A model generated the notes under the pieces. That model had not been told where the DNA came from. It saw only the letters and a program-made list of their open reading frames with translations, and made no database searches. Positions 17,016-25,369 of a DNA stretch of 64,000 nt are shown here, piece after piece. The stretch spans positions 620,001 through 684,000 of the forward strand of contig NZ_JACVEE010000002.1 of NCBI RefSeq assembly GCF_015355755.1, read 5' to 3'. The position numbers and the translations under genes were made by a program. The DNA is from Nocardia sp. XZ_19_385 (lineage in GTDB: Bacteria; Actinomycetota; Actinomycetes; Mycobacteriales; Mycobacteriaceae). Numbering within the stretch: position 1 is the stretch's first letter; each line of letters opens with the position of its first letter.

Positions 17016-18860
17016 TCAGCGGCGACGGGGGCCGTTCTCGTCGGGCCAGTAGTCGCCTTCCCAGCGGCCCTTCACGCCGATCGAGCTGCCCACGAGTTCG
17101 TCCATGGGTCGCTTGGCGGGCCGCTTGCCGTTGCCGACCATCGGCTCCACCGCCTGTTTGATGGCGGGGGCCGCGGCGCGGGGCACCGTCTGCTTGATGG
17201 GCGTGCTGCGCGGCACCATCCGATCGACGCGTTTGATGACCGGCTTCTCCACGATCCGCTCGGCGACCATGTCGACCTTCTTGGTGACGATCTTCTCCAC
17301 CAGAACCGGCTTCTGCACAGTCTTTTCGAGCACCTTGCGCACCGGCTTCTGCACGGTCTTCTCCACGATGCGCGGCTTCTCGACCATCTTGGTCACGGTC
17401 TTGGTCACCGGCTTCTGGATCACCTTTTCCACGATGCGCGGCTGCTCCACGATCGTGTCGACCTTCCAGTCGACGTTCTTGGTGACGGTCTTCTGCTTGA
17501 TCCGCGGCTTCTCGACCATCCGGTTGACGATCTTGTCGACCTTCTTCTCGGTGACCTTCTCGACGATGCGCGGCTTCTCGGCTGTCACGTTGACGACCTT
17601 CTCCACCGGCACGTGAGTGACCTTCTCGCGGATCTTCGGCTTCTCGACCAGCTTGTCGACCACCCAGTCCACGGTCTTGGTGGTGGTCTTCTGCTTGATG
17701 CGCGGCTTCTCCACGATCTTGTCGATCGTGTGCTCGACCGGCCGCGAGATGACCTTCTCCTTAATCCGGGGCTTCTCGACGATCTTGTCGACTTCCCAGT
17801 TCACGGTCTTGTTGATGGTGCGGTGCACGACCTTCGGCTTCTCGATCACCTTGTCGACGGTCTTGGTGACCACCTTGGTGACCGGCTTGACCACGACCTT
17901 CTCGTGCACCACCGTGCGCGGCACTTTGACGATTTTGATGACCGGCTTGTCCTCGTAGATCTTGACGACCTTCTCCACCGGCCGCCGCACGACCTTGTAG
18001 ACGATCTTCTCGACCGGGACCTCGACAACCTTCTCGACGATCTTGATGACCGGCTTCTGCACAACCTTCTGGATCACTTTCTGCACGGGCTTCTCGACCA
18101 CCCGCTCCTTGATCTGCTGCACCGGCACCTCGACGACCTTGTCGACGATCTTCACCACCGGCTTGTGCGTGCGGCGCTCCACGGTGACGTGCTTCTCGAT
18201 CACCTTGTCCTGGATTTCCACGACCGGCTTCTCGACCATGCGCTGCACCCGGACCGGCTTGCGCTTGATCCGGTCGATGATCTTGGCGACGGGTTGTTCC
18301 ACGGTGCGCGGGATCTCGACGGTCTGCTTGACGACCCGGTCCACGATCTTGATTTCCGGCTGCGTAATCACGCGCTCGACGGTGACCGGCTTCTTGACCA
18401 CCTTGTCGACCATCTTCGGCATGGCCTTCTGCACCTTGCGCTGCACGGTGACCGGCTTCGGCACGACCTGGTCGACGATCTTGACCATCGGCTTCTCGAT
18501 CTTGCGCTGCACGGTGACCAGCTTCGGCACGATCCGGTCGGTCACCTTCGCGACCGGCTTCTCCACCATCCGGGTCACCTTGACCGGCTTCCGCTTGATC
18601 CGGTCGACCATCGTGACGACCGGCTTCTCGACCATCCGGGAGACCCGAACCGGCTTGTCGACCACCTTGTCCACGGTGTCGACGACCAACCGCTCCACCA
18701 GCCGCTCCATCCGCACCGGCTTGTCGACGATCTTCTCGATCGGACGCTCGACGAGACGCTGCACCATGATGGGCCGATTCACAACCTTGTCGACGACTTT
18801 CATCGTGCTCTGCGATTTGGTTGTCTTGCGGTTGGACTTACCGTTCGCACTGCTGGCCAT
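17016..18860 (-). CDS. 614-residue Lys/Val/Pro repeat protein with alveolin-like 22-residue repeats
   Basis: Unrecognised protein with a striking design. A short polar, basic head (residues 1-21, Ser/Lys/Asn) is followed by about 24 tandem units of 22 residues (22-550) and a 64-residue tail ending GRWEGDYWPDENGPRRR. Each unit splits into two 11-residue halves containing (E/K)-(K/R)-P-V: for example MVEKPVVTMVD plus RIKRKPVKVTR. The middle units read KVVEVPVEKIV and KVVEVPVQQI, very like the EKIVEVPV repeats of alveolins, the sub-membrane cytoskeleton proteins of alveolates. There is no signal peptide or membrane segment, so it should be cytoplasmic and highly basic; alternation of Val/Ile with Lys/Glu suggests extended beta structure able to assemble. 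A GGAGG site lies before the ATG and codons end mostly in G or C, so it is a real gene. A scaffold, filament or nucleic-acid/polyanion-binding role is inference. Confidence 0.75.
   Translation of the reverse strand: MASSANGKSNRKTTKSQSTMKVVDKVVNRPIMVQRLVERPIEKIVDKPVRMERLVERLVVDTVDKVVDKPVRVSRMVEKPVVTMVDRIKRKPVKVTRMVEKPVAKVTDRIVPKLVTVQRKIEKPMVKIVDQVVPKPVTVQRKVQKAMPKMVDKVVKKPVTVERVITQPEIKIVDRVVKQTVEIPRTVEQPVAKIIDRIKRKPVRVQRMVEKPVVEIQDKVIEKHVTVERRTHKPVVKIVDKVVEVPVQQIKERVVEKPVQKVIQKVVQKPVIKIVEKVVEVPVEKIVYKVVRRPVEKVVKIYEDKPVIKIVKVPRTVVHEKVVVKPVTKVVTKTVDKVIEKPKVVHRTINKTVNWEVDKIVEKPRIKEKVISRPVEHTIDKIVEKPRIKQKTTTKTVDWVVDKLVEKPKIREKVTHVPVEKVVNVTAEKPRIVEKVTEKKVDKIVNRMVEKPRIKQKTVTKNVDWKVDTIVEQPRIVEKVIQKPVTKTVTKMVEKPRIVEKTVQKPVRKVLEKTVQKPVLVEKIVTKKVDMVAERIVEKPVIKRVDRMVPRSTPIKQTVPRAAAPAIKQAVEPMVGNGKRPAKRPMDELVGSSIGVKGRWEGDYWPDENGPRRR
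17211..18797 (-). repeat. Tandem 66-bp (22-codon) repeats inside the repeat-protein gene
   Basis: About 24 units. The first ten or so follow MVEKPVxxxVDRIxxKPVxV-R, the central four are less regular and contain VPV, and the last nine follow DKIVEKPRIxEKVxxKxVDxxV. The period is 22 codons nearly throughout, with one 18-codon unit near the start. Units differ by many substitutions, so the array is old rather than freshly expanded. The repetition also keeps long artificial frames open on the other strand. Confidence 0.85.
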
Positions 18861-18914
18861 TATGCCTCCAATGGAATTGGTCTTCCGGTCTCCCCATTCG
18901 AATTAATCGGCTGG

Positions 18915-18939
18915 AACCCCTGGCTATTCAACCAGGGTT
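18915..18939. terminator. Small stem-loop between MFS gene and repeat-protein gene
   Basis: AACCCCTGG (18915-18923) pairs with CCAGGGTT (18932-18939) with one bulged C. It lies about 70 bp after the MFS stop in an AT-rich gap (18861-19007) that probably also holds the promoter of the repeat-protein gene. Weak terminator candidate. Confidence 0.35.
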
Positions 18940-19007
18940 CAAATGGCGCGCGGAAACAATTCGGTATTATTTGTATTTCGACCGGGCGAATTACATCGTC
19001 GAAATTA

Positions 19008-20531
19008 TCAATGGCCGCCGGTGACCCGAAATCCCCGCGGCACCAGCCAGACCGCGACCACGGCCACCACCGCGACGATCGCCGCCGAAATATAGGACGT
19101 GATGGTCAGCGCGACATCGAAAGCGTGCCCGGTTTCGGTGAGCACCTGGGAACGCGCGACCGGGTCCAGCTCCGAGGCCACTTCGACCGCGCCGCCGACC
19201 GAACCGCGCGCTTCCTCGAGTGCGGCGCCGTGCAGCGGGATCTCGGTCATGTTCTCGCTGAAGATGCGCGCGTGGATACTGCCGAGCAGCGCCACGCCCA
19301 AGCCGATGCCCAGCTCGTAGTTGGTTTCCGAGACCGCGCCCGCCTGCCCGGCGCGCTCCGGGGGCACCGCGGAGACCAGGACCGCCGCCGCTGCGGTGAC
19401 CGCGAGCCCGTCACCCAAGCCGAAGGTAGCCAGAACCAGGGCGATCACCGGATAGGTCGTAGGTTCCGGACTCAACGCCAAACCGAGGAAACCTAGTGCG
19501 AGCGCGCCGAGGCCAATGGCGAGTACCCCGCGCACACCTATGCGCTGCATCAGCCACGGCGTGGCCAGCGAGGCGGCCAGCAAGGTGATGGCCGAGGGCA
19601 TGGTGCGCAAACCGGCCTGCGACGGGGAATAGCCGTGAATGTATTGCAGCCACAGGGAGATCAGGAACAGGGCGGCGCCGATGGCGAGCATGGCCAGCAG
19701 GGTGGCCAGGGCGGCGGCCGTGAACGGGCCGTTGCGGAACAGCCGGACATCGAGCAGCGGGTCGGCGGAGCTGAGTTGGCGGCGCGCGAACCAGGCCAAG
19801 AAAAGCAGGCCGAGCACGAAGATGCCCCAATCCACACCGCCCGCCGAACCTTTCGCGATGTGTTTGATACCCCAGGCCAAGCCGACAATTCCGGCGATGG
19901 ACAGCACGGCCGACAGCCAATCCAAAGTGCCCGATTGCGGCGAGCGATATTCCGGCAGCAACCAGACGCCCGCGATAACCGTGACGATCACGACCGGCAC
20001 ATTCAGCCAGAAGGCCGAGGCCCAGCCGAAATCCTCGACGAGCAGGCCGCCGACAATCGGGCCGATGGTGGCGCCCGCACCCGCGACCGCGGCCCAGATG
20101 CCGATGGCGAGGGTGCGCTCCTTCGGGTCGGCGAAGATATTGCGGATCAACGAGAGCGTGGAGGGCATCACCATGGCGCCGCCGAGCGCGAGCAGGACGC
20201 GGCCCGCGATCAGCTGACCGGAACTCTGCGCGGTGGCCGCCACCACGGAGGCGATGCCGAAAAGAACGAAACCGCTGTTGAACAACAGCTTTCGGCCGAC
20301 CCGGTCACCGATCGCGCCGGTGGTGATCAGCAGGCCGCCGAGGACCAGGCCGTAGACGTCGATGATCCACAGCTGTTCCAGCTGGCCGACGTGCAGGTCG
20401 TCGATCAGGGAAGGCAGGGCGACATTGAGGATGGTGGCGTCCATGGCGACCAACAGCAGGCTCGCGCACAGCACGGCGAGCATCACCCACCGCGTGGGAC
20501 CGAAGTTGCGCACTGGCAAATCCGCCGTCAC
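19008..20531 (-). CDS. DHA2-type MFS drug exporter (14-TM, EmrB/QacA family)
   Basis: A 507-residue multidrug exporter of the 14-helix DHA2 branch, proton-driven. Landmarks are WVMLAVLCASLLLVAMDATILN (helix 1 with the typical MDATILNVALP), GDRVGRKLLF (motif A), LALGGAMVMPSTLSLIRN (motif C-like antiporter signature), and a long sequence of hydrophobic helices to AIVAVVAVVAVWLV. The start is GTG with an AGGGAAGGG site. It lies 75 bp downstream of a TetR gene on the same strand, which is in turn divergent from a ketosynthase gene with twin operators between them, so export is probably induced together with the ketosynthase. Confidence 0.88.
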   Translation of the reverse strand: MTADLPVRNFGPTRWVMLAVLCASLLLVAMDATILNVALPSLIDDLHVGQLEQLWIIDVYGLVLGGLLITTGAIGDRVGRKLLFNSGFVLFGIASVVAATAQSSGQLIAGRVLLALGGAMVMPSTLSLIRNIFADPKERTLAIGIWAAVAGAGATIGPIVGGLLVEDFGWASAFWLNVPVVIVTVIAGVWLLPEYRSPQSGTLDWLSAVLSIAGIVGLAWGIKHIAKGSAGGVDWGIFVLGLLFLAWFARRQLSSADPLLDVRLFRNGPFTAAALATLLAMLAIGAALFLISLWLQYIHGYSPSQAGLRTMPSAITLLAASLATPWLMQRIGVRGVLAIGLGALALGFLGLALSPEPTTYPVIALVLATFGLGDGLAVTAAAAVLVSAVPPERAGQAGAVSETNYELGIGLGVALLGSIHARIFSENMTEIPLHGAALEEARGSVGGAVEVASELDPVARSQVLTETGHAFDVALTITSYISAAIVAVVAVVAVWLVPRGFRVTGGH

Positions 20532-20606
20532 GTCGACCCTTCCCTAGCCCGGATGTGTCGGAGCCAGCATTGACCGCGCAGCGGCAAACATCAAGTTACC
20601 CACGCG

Positions 20607-21164
20607 CTAGTGGATGTTCTGCTCGATCAGGCGGTGGGCAGCACGGGTGGTGCGGTCGGTGTCGCCGGTGATCAACCGGTCCTGGATGATGCCGCGCAGA
20701 CCGGAGATGAGTAGTGTCGCAACGGCTTCCGCATCGGTGACGGAATCGATCCGGCCCAGCGCCTCGGCCAGCGCGGTGACGAACACCGCGATCGCGTCGT
20801 GCGCGTACTGCGCGTAGGGGCTGACGGGGGCGCAGGCCGCGCCGAGCACTTGCAGCAGGACCCGGACACTCGTCGAGCCGCGGCCGTGGACGTTGGCCTC
20901 GAAGAAGCCGGTCAGCCGCGCCCGGAGCGCCGTGGCGTCGGTTACATCGGCGAACAGGGCCGAGATGTCGGGGCGCTGGGTGGCCAGGGCCTGGACGAGC
21001 AGTTCCTCCTTGGTCCCGAAGTAGTGGATGAGCATGCGCGAACTGGTTCCGAGCTCGGCGGCGAGCGGGCGCAGGGAGAGTTCGGCGAGGCCGTGGTCGG
21101 CGATGTAGGCGACGACGCCGGCGAGCAGTTCGGCGCGTTTGGCGTGGTCGAGAGGGCGGGCCAT
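20607..21164 (-). CDS. TetR family regulator of the MFS/ketosynthase locus
   Basis: A 185-residue TetR repressor starting [21 protein letters not shown]; the DNA-binding helices are [28 protein letters not shown]. The frame is open 33 bases further to an ATG at 21197, but that extension would read through the perfect operator CTGTAGC-GAGT-GCTACAG, so the ATG at 21164 is called. The protein is followed by the MFS gene. Control of itself, the exporter and the divergent ketosynthase is inferred from the two operator copies in the shared promoter. Confidence 0.85.
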   Translation of the reverse strand: MARPLDHAKRAELLAGVVAYIADHGLAELSLRPLAAELGTSSRMLIHYFGTKEELLVQALATQRPDISALFADVTDATALRARLTGFFEANVHGRGSTSVRVLLQVLGAACAPVSPYAQYAHDAIAVFVTALAEALGRIDSVTDAEAVATLLISGLRGIIQDRLITGDTDRTTRAAHRLIEQNIH

Positions 21165-21171
21165 GGGTTGA

Positions 21172-21225
21172 CTGTAGCGAGTGCTACAGGTATCCATGTC
21201 ATCGTGACTGTAACAATCGCTTCAG
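21172..21225. promoter_or_regulatory. Twin TetR operators between TetR-MFS and ketosynthase genes
   Basis: Site 1, CTGTAGC-GAGT-GCTACAG (21172-21189), is a perfect 7-bp dyad eight bases before the TetR start. Site 2, CTGTAAC-AATC-GCTTCAG (21208-21225), is a degenerate copy with the same geometry, centred 36 bp away and overlapping the GTG start of the ketosynthase gene. Two copies facing two promoters are strong evidence for shared repression. Confidence 0.75.
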
Positions 21226-22445
21226 AAACTCGGAATGTGGTCGTCACCGGTTATGCCGCGACCACCGCTTTGGCCGACGATGCCGAAGCGACATGGGCCG
21301 GGCTGCTCGCCGGACGCAGCGGAATCGGCCCGCTACAAGGCGATTTCGTCGACGAGTACGACCTGCCGGTGCGGATCGGCGGCACGCTGACGGCGCACCC
21401 CGGCGCCCAGCTGACGCGGATCGAACAGCGCAGGATGTCCTACGTCGAGCAGCTGGCGCTGGTGCTCGGCCGCCAGGTCTGGCAGCACGCCGGTGTGCCC
21501 GAGGTCGACGGGGAACGGCTCGCGGTCGCCATCGGCACCGGGCTCGGCGGGGCCGATGCGCTGATCACCGCGGTGGACGCGATGCGGGCGGGCGGCTATC
21601 GAAAGGTGTCACCGATGGCCGTGCCGATGGTGATGCCGAATGGTCCGGCCGCCACCGTGGGCCTCGAAATCGGTGCGAAGGCCGGGGTTTTCGCGCCGGT
21701 GTCGGCCTGCTCGTCGGGTTCGGAGGCGATCGCGCACGCGTGGCGGCTGATCCGCACCGGCGAGGCCGACGTGGTGGTCACCGGCGGCGTCGAGGGCCAC
21801 ATCGATGCGGTGCCGATCGCGAGCTTCGCCATGATGCGCGCCATGAGCACCCGCAACGACGAGCCGGAACGCGCCTCGCGCCCGTTCGATCGGGATCGCG
21901 ACGGATTCGTCTTCGGTGAGGCGGGCGCGCTGCTGGTACTGGAATCCGAGGCACACGCGCGGGCCCGCGGCGCCCGGCTGCTCGGCCGGGTGCTGGGCGC
22001 GGGCATCACCTCCGACGCCTATCACATCGTGGCCTCCGAACCCGGCGGCAGCGGCGCGGCCCGAGCCATGCGCAAGGCGATACAGACTGCGGGGCTGCGG
22101 GTTTCGGATATCCAGCACGTCAACGCGCACGCCACCTCGACCTCGATCGGCGACGCCTCCGAAGCCGACGCCATCACCGCCACCACGCCGCACGCCTCGG
22201 TCTACGCGCCGAAATCCGCACTGGGACATTCGATCGGCGCGGTCGGGGCGCTGGAATCGATCCTCACCTTGCTCACGCTGCGCGACGAAATCGTCCCGCC
22301 CACACTGAATCTCGACAACCGCGATCCGGAGATCGACCTCGATATCGTCGCGGGCGCGCCACGGCAGCAGCGCATCGACTACGCGGTGAACAACTCCTTC
22401 GGCTTCGGCGGGCACAATGTCGCGCTTGCCTTCGGAAAGGCTTGA
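21204..22445 (+). CDS. KasA/FabF-type beta-ketoacyl-ACP synthase
   Basis: A 413-residue condensing enzyme of fatty-acid or mycolic-acid elongation. The catalytic set is complete: Cys169 in [10 protein letters not shown], His309 in NAHATSTS, Lys337 and His342 in [15 protein letters not shown]; the gatekeeper region [13 protein letters not shown] closes the protein. It begins [13 protein letters not shown] after a GTG start at 21204; no strong ribosome binding site is visible, and the start codon lies next to an operator. The housekeeping kasA-kasB operon is normally linked to acpM, fabD and accD6, none of which are here, so this is an extra copy. Pairing with an exporter under one TetR protein suggests a drug-response role rather than bulk synthesis. 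Confidence 0.9.
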   Translation: MTVTIASETRNVVVTGYAATTALADDAEATWAGLLAGRSGIGPLQGDFVDEYDLPVRIGGTLTAHPGAQLTRIEQRRMSYVEQLALVLGRQVWQHAGVPEVDGERLAVAIGTGLGGADALITAVDAMRAGGYRKVSPMAVPMVMPNGPAATVGLEIGAKAGVFAPVSACSSGSEAIAHAWRLIRTGEADVVVTGGVEGHIDAVPIASFAMMRAMSTRNDEPERASRPFDRDRDGFVFGEAGALLVLESEAHARARGARLLGRVLGAGITSDAYHIVASEPGGSGAARAMRKAIQTAGLRVSDIQHVNAHATSTSIGDASEADAITATTPHASVYAPKSALGHSIGAVGALESILTLLTLRDEIVPPTLNLDNRDPEIDLDIVAGAPRQQRIDYAVNNSFGFGGHNVALAFGKA

Positions 22446-22447
22446 GT

Positions 22448-23293
22448 TCAGGCGTAATTCAGGCGCCAGAGCGGGGACACCGGTCCGTGGCCCGCACCCA
22501 GGTCATAGGACGCCTCGAGGCAGCGGCGAGTCCACTCCTTGGCGAATTCCACGGCGTCGGGGACGGAGTAGCCGTTGGCGAGGGCGCACGCGATGGACGC
22601 GGCCATGGTGTCACCGCCGCCGTGGTCGTTGCCGGTCTCGATACGCGGTGCGGTGAATTCCAGGAACTGCTCGCCGTCGAAGAGCAGGTCGGTGCTGTAC
22701 TGCGAGGTGCGCAGGTGGCCGCCCTTGACGATGGCCCACTGCGGGCCGAGCGCGTGCAGGGCTTCGGCGGCGCGGCGGGCGGTGGCGTCGTCGACGACGT
22801 CGATGCCGGTGAGCAGCCGGACCTCGTCCAGGTTCGGCGTGACCACGGTGGCCAGCGGGAACAGCGTGTACCGCACCGCGTCCAGGGCCGACTCGTGCAG
22901 CAGCGGGTCACCGTGCATGGAGGCCGCGACCGGATCGACCACCAGCGGGATGGCGCCGTTGCGGCCGATCCCGACCTCCTGGCACACGCCGGCGACGGCC
23001 TCGATGATGGCGGTCGAAGCGAGCATGCCGGTCTTGGCCGCGCCGATGCCGATATCGCCGACCACCGAACGCACCTGGTCGGCCACGATATTCGGCGGGA
23101 TCTCGTGGAAGCCGCTGACGCCCACCGAGTTCTGCACCGTCACCGCCGCGACGGCGACGCAGGCGTGCACGCCACACAGCGCCATGGTCCGCGAATCGGC
23201 TTGGATCCCGGCGCCGCCGCCGGAGTCGGTGCCCGCGATGGTGAGGACTCGAACAGGGGTCTGCCCGTCGGCGGGAATCGGCAGAAGTTTCAC
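22448..23293 (-). CDS. thiD: Hydroxymethylpyrimidine/phosphomethylpyrimidine kinase
   Basis: A 281-residue ribokinase-fold enzyme that phosphorylates HMP-P to HMP-PP for thiamine synthesis. VLTIAGTDSGGGAGIQAD is the family start, followed by TVQNSVGVSGFHEIP, AAKTGMLAS, DPVAASMHGDPLL, LTPNLDE-like text (VTPNLDEVRLLTG), VKGGH and the anion-hole/catalytic segment DHGGGDTMAASIACALA (catalytic Asp). GTG at 23293 is chosen (AGGG eight bases upstream); a second GTG at 23329 would add 12 residues. It is convergent with the ketosynthase gene and divergent from the Zur-box GTPase gene. ThiD is not followed by thiE or a TenA here. Confidence 0.92.
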   Translation of the reverse strand: MKLLPIPADGQTPVRVLTIAGTDSGGGAGIQADSRTMALCGVHACVAVAAVTVQNSVGVSGFHEIPPNIVADQVRSVVGDIGIGAAKTGMLASTAIIEAVAGVCQEVGIGRNGAIPLVVDPVAASMHGDPLLHESALDAVRYTLFPLATVVTPNLDEVRLLTGIDVVDDATARRAAEALHALGPQWAIVKGGHLRTSQYSTDLLFDGEQFLEFTAPRIETGNDHGGGDTMAASIACALANGYSVPDAVEFAKEWTRRCLEASYDLGAGHGPVSPLWRLNYA

Positions 23294-23378
23294 ATAGGAG
23301 ACCCTACGACCAGATGCCGTGGCCGACACCCCCGCGCCCCTGGATTTCCGCCGCTTCCTGGCCGGGCGCCAGCGCTTA

Positions 23379-23397
23379 AATGAAAACGATTATCATT
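23379..23397. promoter_or_regulatory. Zur-type box before the COG0523 GTPase gene
   Basis: AATGAAAACGATTATCATT (23379-23397) matches the actinobacterial Zur operator pattern (AATGAnAAnnnTTnTCATT, near-palindromic). Its end is five bases before the ATG at 23403, so the transcript must be leaderless or nearly so and repression should be tight when zinc is sufficient. Confidence 0.8.
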
Positions 23398-23402
23398 AGT
23401 GT

Positions 23403-24548
23403 ATGACTGTTTCCCTCGACACCCGCCTGCCCGTCACCGTGCTGTCCGGCTTCCTCGGCGCGGGCAAGACCACGCTGCTCAATCACATCCTCGCCAACCG
23501 GGAGGGACGCCGGGTGGCGGTGATCGTCAACGACATGAGCGAGGTCAACATCGATGCCGCCCTGATCGCCGGACAGGGTCACCTCGACCGGACCGAGGAG
23601 AAGCTGGTCGAGCTCACCAATGGCTGCATCTGCTGCACGCTGCGCGAGGACCTGATGGAGGCGGTGGGCAAGCTCGCCCGCGCGGGCCGATTCGATCAGC
23701 TGGTCATCGAGTCGACCGGCATCTCCGAGCCGATGCCGGTGGCCGCGACCTTCGACTGGGAATTCGAGGACGGCTTCTCCCTCGGCGATATCGCGCGGCT
23801 GGACACCATGGTGACCGTGGTCGACGCGTCCACCTTCCTGGCCGAAGTCGTACGCGGCGAAGCGCTGGCCGACCGCGAGCTGGAGGCGGGCGAGGGCGAC
23901 GAGCGCACCATCGCGGATCTGCTGGTCGATCAGGTGGAATTCGCCGATGTGCTGCTGATCAGCAAGACCGATCTGGTGAGCGCGAACGCCGCCGGAACCG
24001 TGGAAGCCACAGTGCGGCGGCTCAATCCGTGCGCTCGGGTACTGCGGACCAGCAAGGGCGCGGTGGATCTGGCCGAGGTGCTGGAGACCGGCCGCTACAA
24101 CCCGGTAGTCGCGGCGGAGACCGAAGGCTGGGCCGAAGAGCTTGCGGGCGGGCATGTTCCGGAAACGGAGGAATACGGAATTCGCAGCATCACCTACACC
24201 GCTGAGCGTCCGTTCCATCCGCAGCGGCTGGCCACGGCCCTCGAACAGCTGCGGGGAATGTTGCGCAGCAAGGGTTTCTGCTGGATCGCCAGTCGTCCCG
24301 ACCTTGCTGCGGTGTGGTCGCAGGCCGGGCCGAACCTGACCTTCGAACCCGCCGCCTGGTGGTCGTCTCTCGAAGTGCCCGCAGGACAGGAGATCGTCTT
24401 CATCGGCGTAAAACTCGACGGCGACCGCGTCCGCGGATTACTCGACGCGGCCCTGCTGACGGATGCTGAATTCACTGCGGGACCGGGTATCTGGAAGACG
24501 CTCCCGGATCCGTTCCCGGCTTGGGGCGAGCTGCACGAGCACGCCTGA
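23403..24548 (+). CDS. Zur-regulated COG0523 (CobW/ZNG1-like) metal-chaperone GTPase
   Basis: A 381-residue G3E GTPase. Motifs: [16 protein letters not shown] (P-loop), [11 protein letters not shown] (switch), [12 protein letters not shown] (CxCC metal site), [18 protein letters not shown] (the NKxD equivalent), and a C-terminal CobW_C domain with [10 protein letters not shown] and FIGVKLDGD. Members of this family deliver or conserve zinc (or cobalt) for client enzymes. A Zur-type box directly in front of the gene points to zinc starvation as the trigger. A strong stem-loop follows it. Which client it serves is unknown. Confidence 0.9.
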   Translation: MTVSLDTRLPVTVLSGFLGAGKTTLLNHILANREGRRVAVIVNDMSEVNIDAALIAGQGHLDRTEEKLVELTNGCICCTLREDLMEAVGKLARAGRFDQLVIESTGISEPMPVAATFDWEFEDGFSLGDIARLDTMVTVVDASTFLAEVVRGEALADRELEAGEGDERTIADLLVDQVEFADVLLISKTDLVSANAAGTVEATVRRLNPCARVLRTSKGAVDLAEVLETGRYNPVVAAETEGWAEELAGGHVPETEEYGIRSITYTAERPFHPQRLATALEQLRGMLRSKGFCWIASRPDLAAVWSQAGPNLTFEPAAWWSSLEVPAGQEIVFIGVKLDGDRVRGLLDAALLTDAEFTAGPGIWKTLPDPFPAWGELHEHA

Positions 24549-24564
24549 AGGTGTGCGTCCCCGG

Positions 24565-24595
24565 GTGACCCACGCCCTTCCGGGGCGTGGGTCAC
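24565..24595. terminator. Bidirectional stem-loop after the COG0523 gene
   Basis: GTGACCCACGCC (24565-24576) pairs perfectly with GGCGTGGGTCAC (24584-24595) around a seven-base loop, between convergent genes. Confidence 0.7.
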
Positions 24596-24639
24596 AGGTG
24601 GTCCGTGTGCGGAGGCCGGCCTGGTCATGGCCGTCATGC

Positions 24640-25263
24640 TCAGTTCGAGATGCTTACGGCGCGGCGCACGTAGGTCGGGTCGGTCAGCTGCTCGAGGTAG
24701 AAGGCCGCGATGTCGGCGCGGGCGATCTTCAGTTGCAAGCCCTTCTCGTTCGGACCGAACCCGCGGCGGTAGGCGCCGGTACGAGGCCCGTCGGTGAAGG
24801 CGGCGGGCCGCACGATGGTCCAGTCCACGTTGCTGGCCTGCACCAATTCCTCCTGGTGGCCGTGGTCGACGTAGGCCTTGCGCAGCACGATCCCGAAGAT
24901 GATGTACTTCCACAGGAAGTTCAGGTTCGGGCGGCTGTCGCCGACACCCAGGCTGGACTGCACGATCAGGCGCTTCACCCCGGTCCGGTTCATCGCCTCG
25001 ATGACCGACTTGGTGCCGCCGAAGCGCACCTGCCCCTTGCGGTCGTCACCGAGCGCGACGATCACCGCGTCCTGCCCGGCGACCGCCCGCTCGACCGAAT
25101 TCGTGTCGTACACATCGCCTTCCACGATGCGCAACCCCTCGTGCTGCTGGGTGACACCGGCCGCGTTCCGAGTAAACGCGGTGACCTCGTGGCCCTGCGC
25201 CAGTGCCTGCTCGACGACGACCCGGCCGACGGTTCCGGTGGCTCCGAAGACTGCGATTCGCAT
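24640..25263 (-). CDS. NAD(P)-binding atypical SDR / flavin-reductase-like protein
   Basis: A 207-residue Rossmann protein of the NAD(P)H-binding (PF13460-type) group. It opens MRIAVFGATGTVGRVVVEQAL (GxxGxxG dinucleotide motif) and has VEGDVYDTNSVERAVAGQDAV, KSVIEAMNRTGVKRLIVQSS and WTIVRPAAFTDGP, as in YwnB- or BVR-B-like proteins. Likely an NADPH-dependent reductase or redox sensor of unknown substrate. AAGGAGAAA precedes the ATG. It lies downstream of the epoxide hydrolase gene on the same strand, about 105 bp away. Confidence 0.8.
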   Translation of the reverse strand: MRIAVFGATGTVGRVVVEQALAQGHEVTAFTRNAAGVTQQHEGLRIVEGDVYDTNSVERAVAGQDAVIVALGDDRKGQVRFGGTKSVIEAMNRTGVKRLIVQSSLGVGDSRPNLNFLWKYIIFGIVLRKAYVDHGHQEELVQASNVDWTIVRPAAFTDGPRTGAYRRGFGPNEKGLQLKIARADIAAFYLEQLTDPTYVRRAVSISN

Positions 25264-25369
25264 TTCGTTTCTCCTTGTTTTGAAAGCTGGTGTGCTGTTG
25301 ATGGATTAAGTACATCAGCGGAGAACGAGACGAACCATGGTCCGGAGTCTCGGCTACATAATCGACTGT

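Noticed and set aside
16920..19496. 858-residue open frame on the plus strand across the repeat-protein gene, rich in Asp/His/Leu
   Set aside because: It is the antisense image of the 66-bp repeats, runs into the MFS gene, lacks a ribosome binding site and has the wrong codon-position GC pattern; the minus-strand gene has all the right features.
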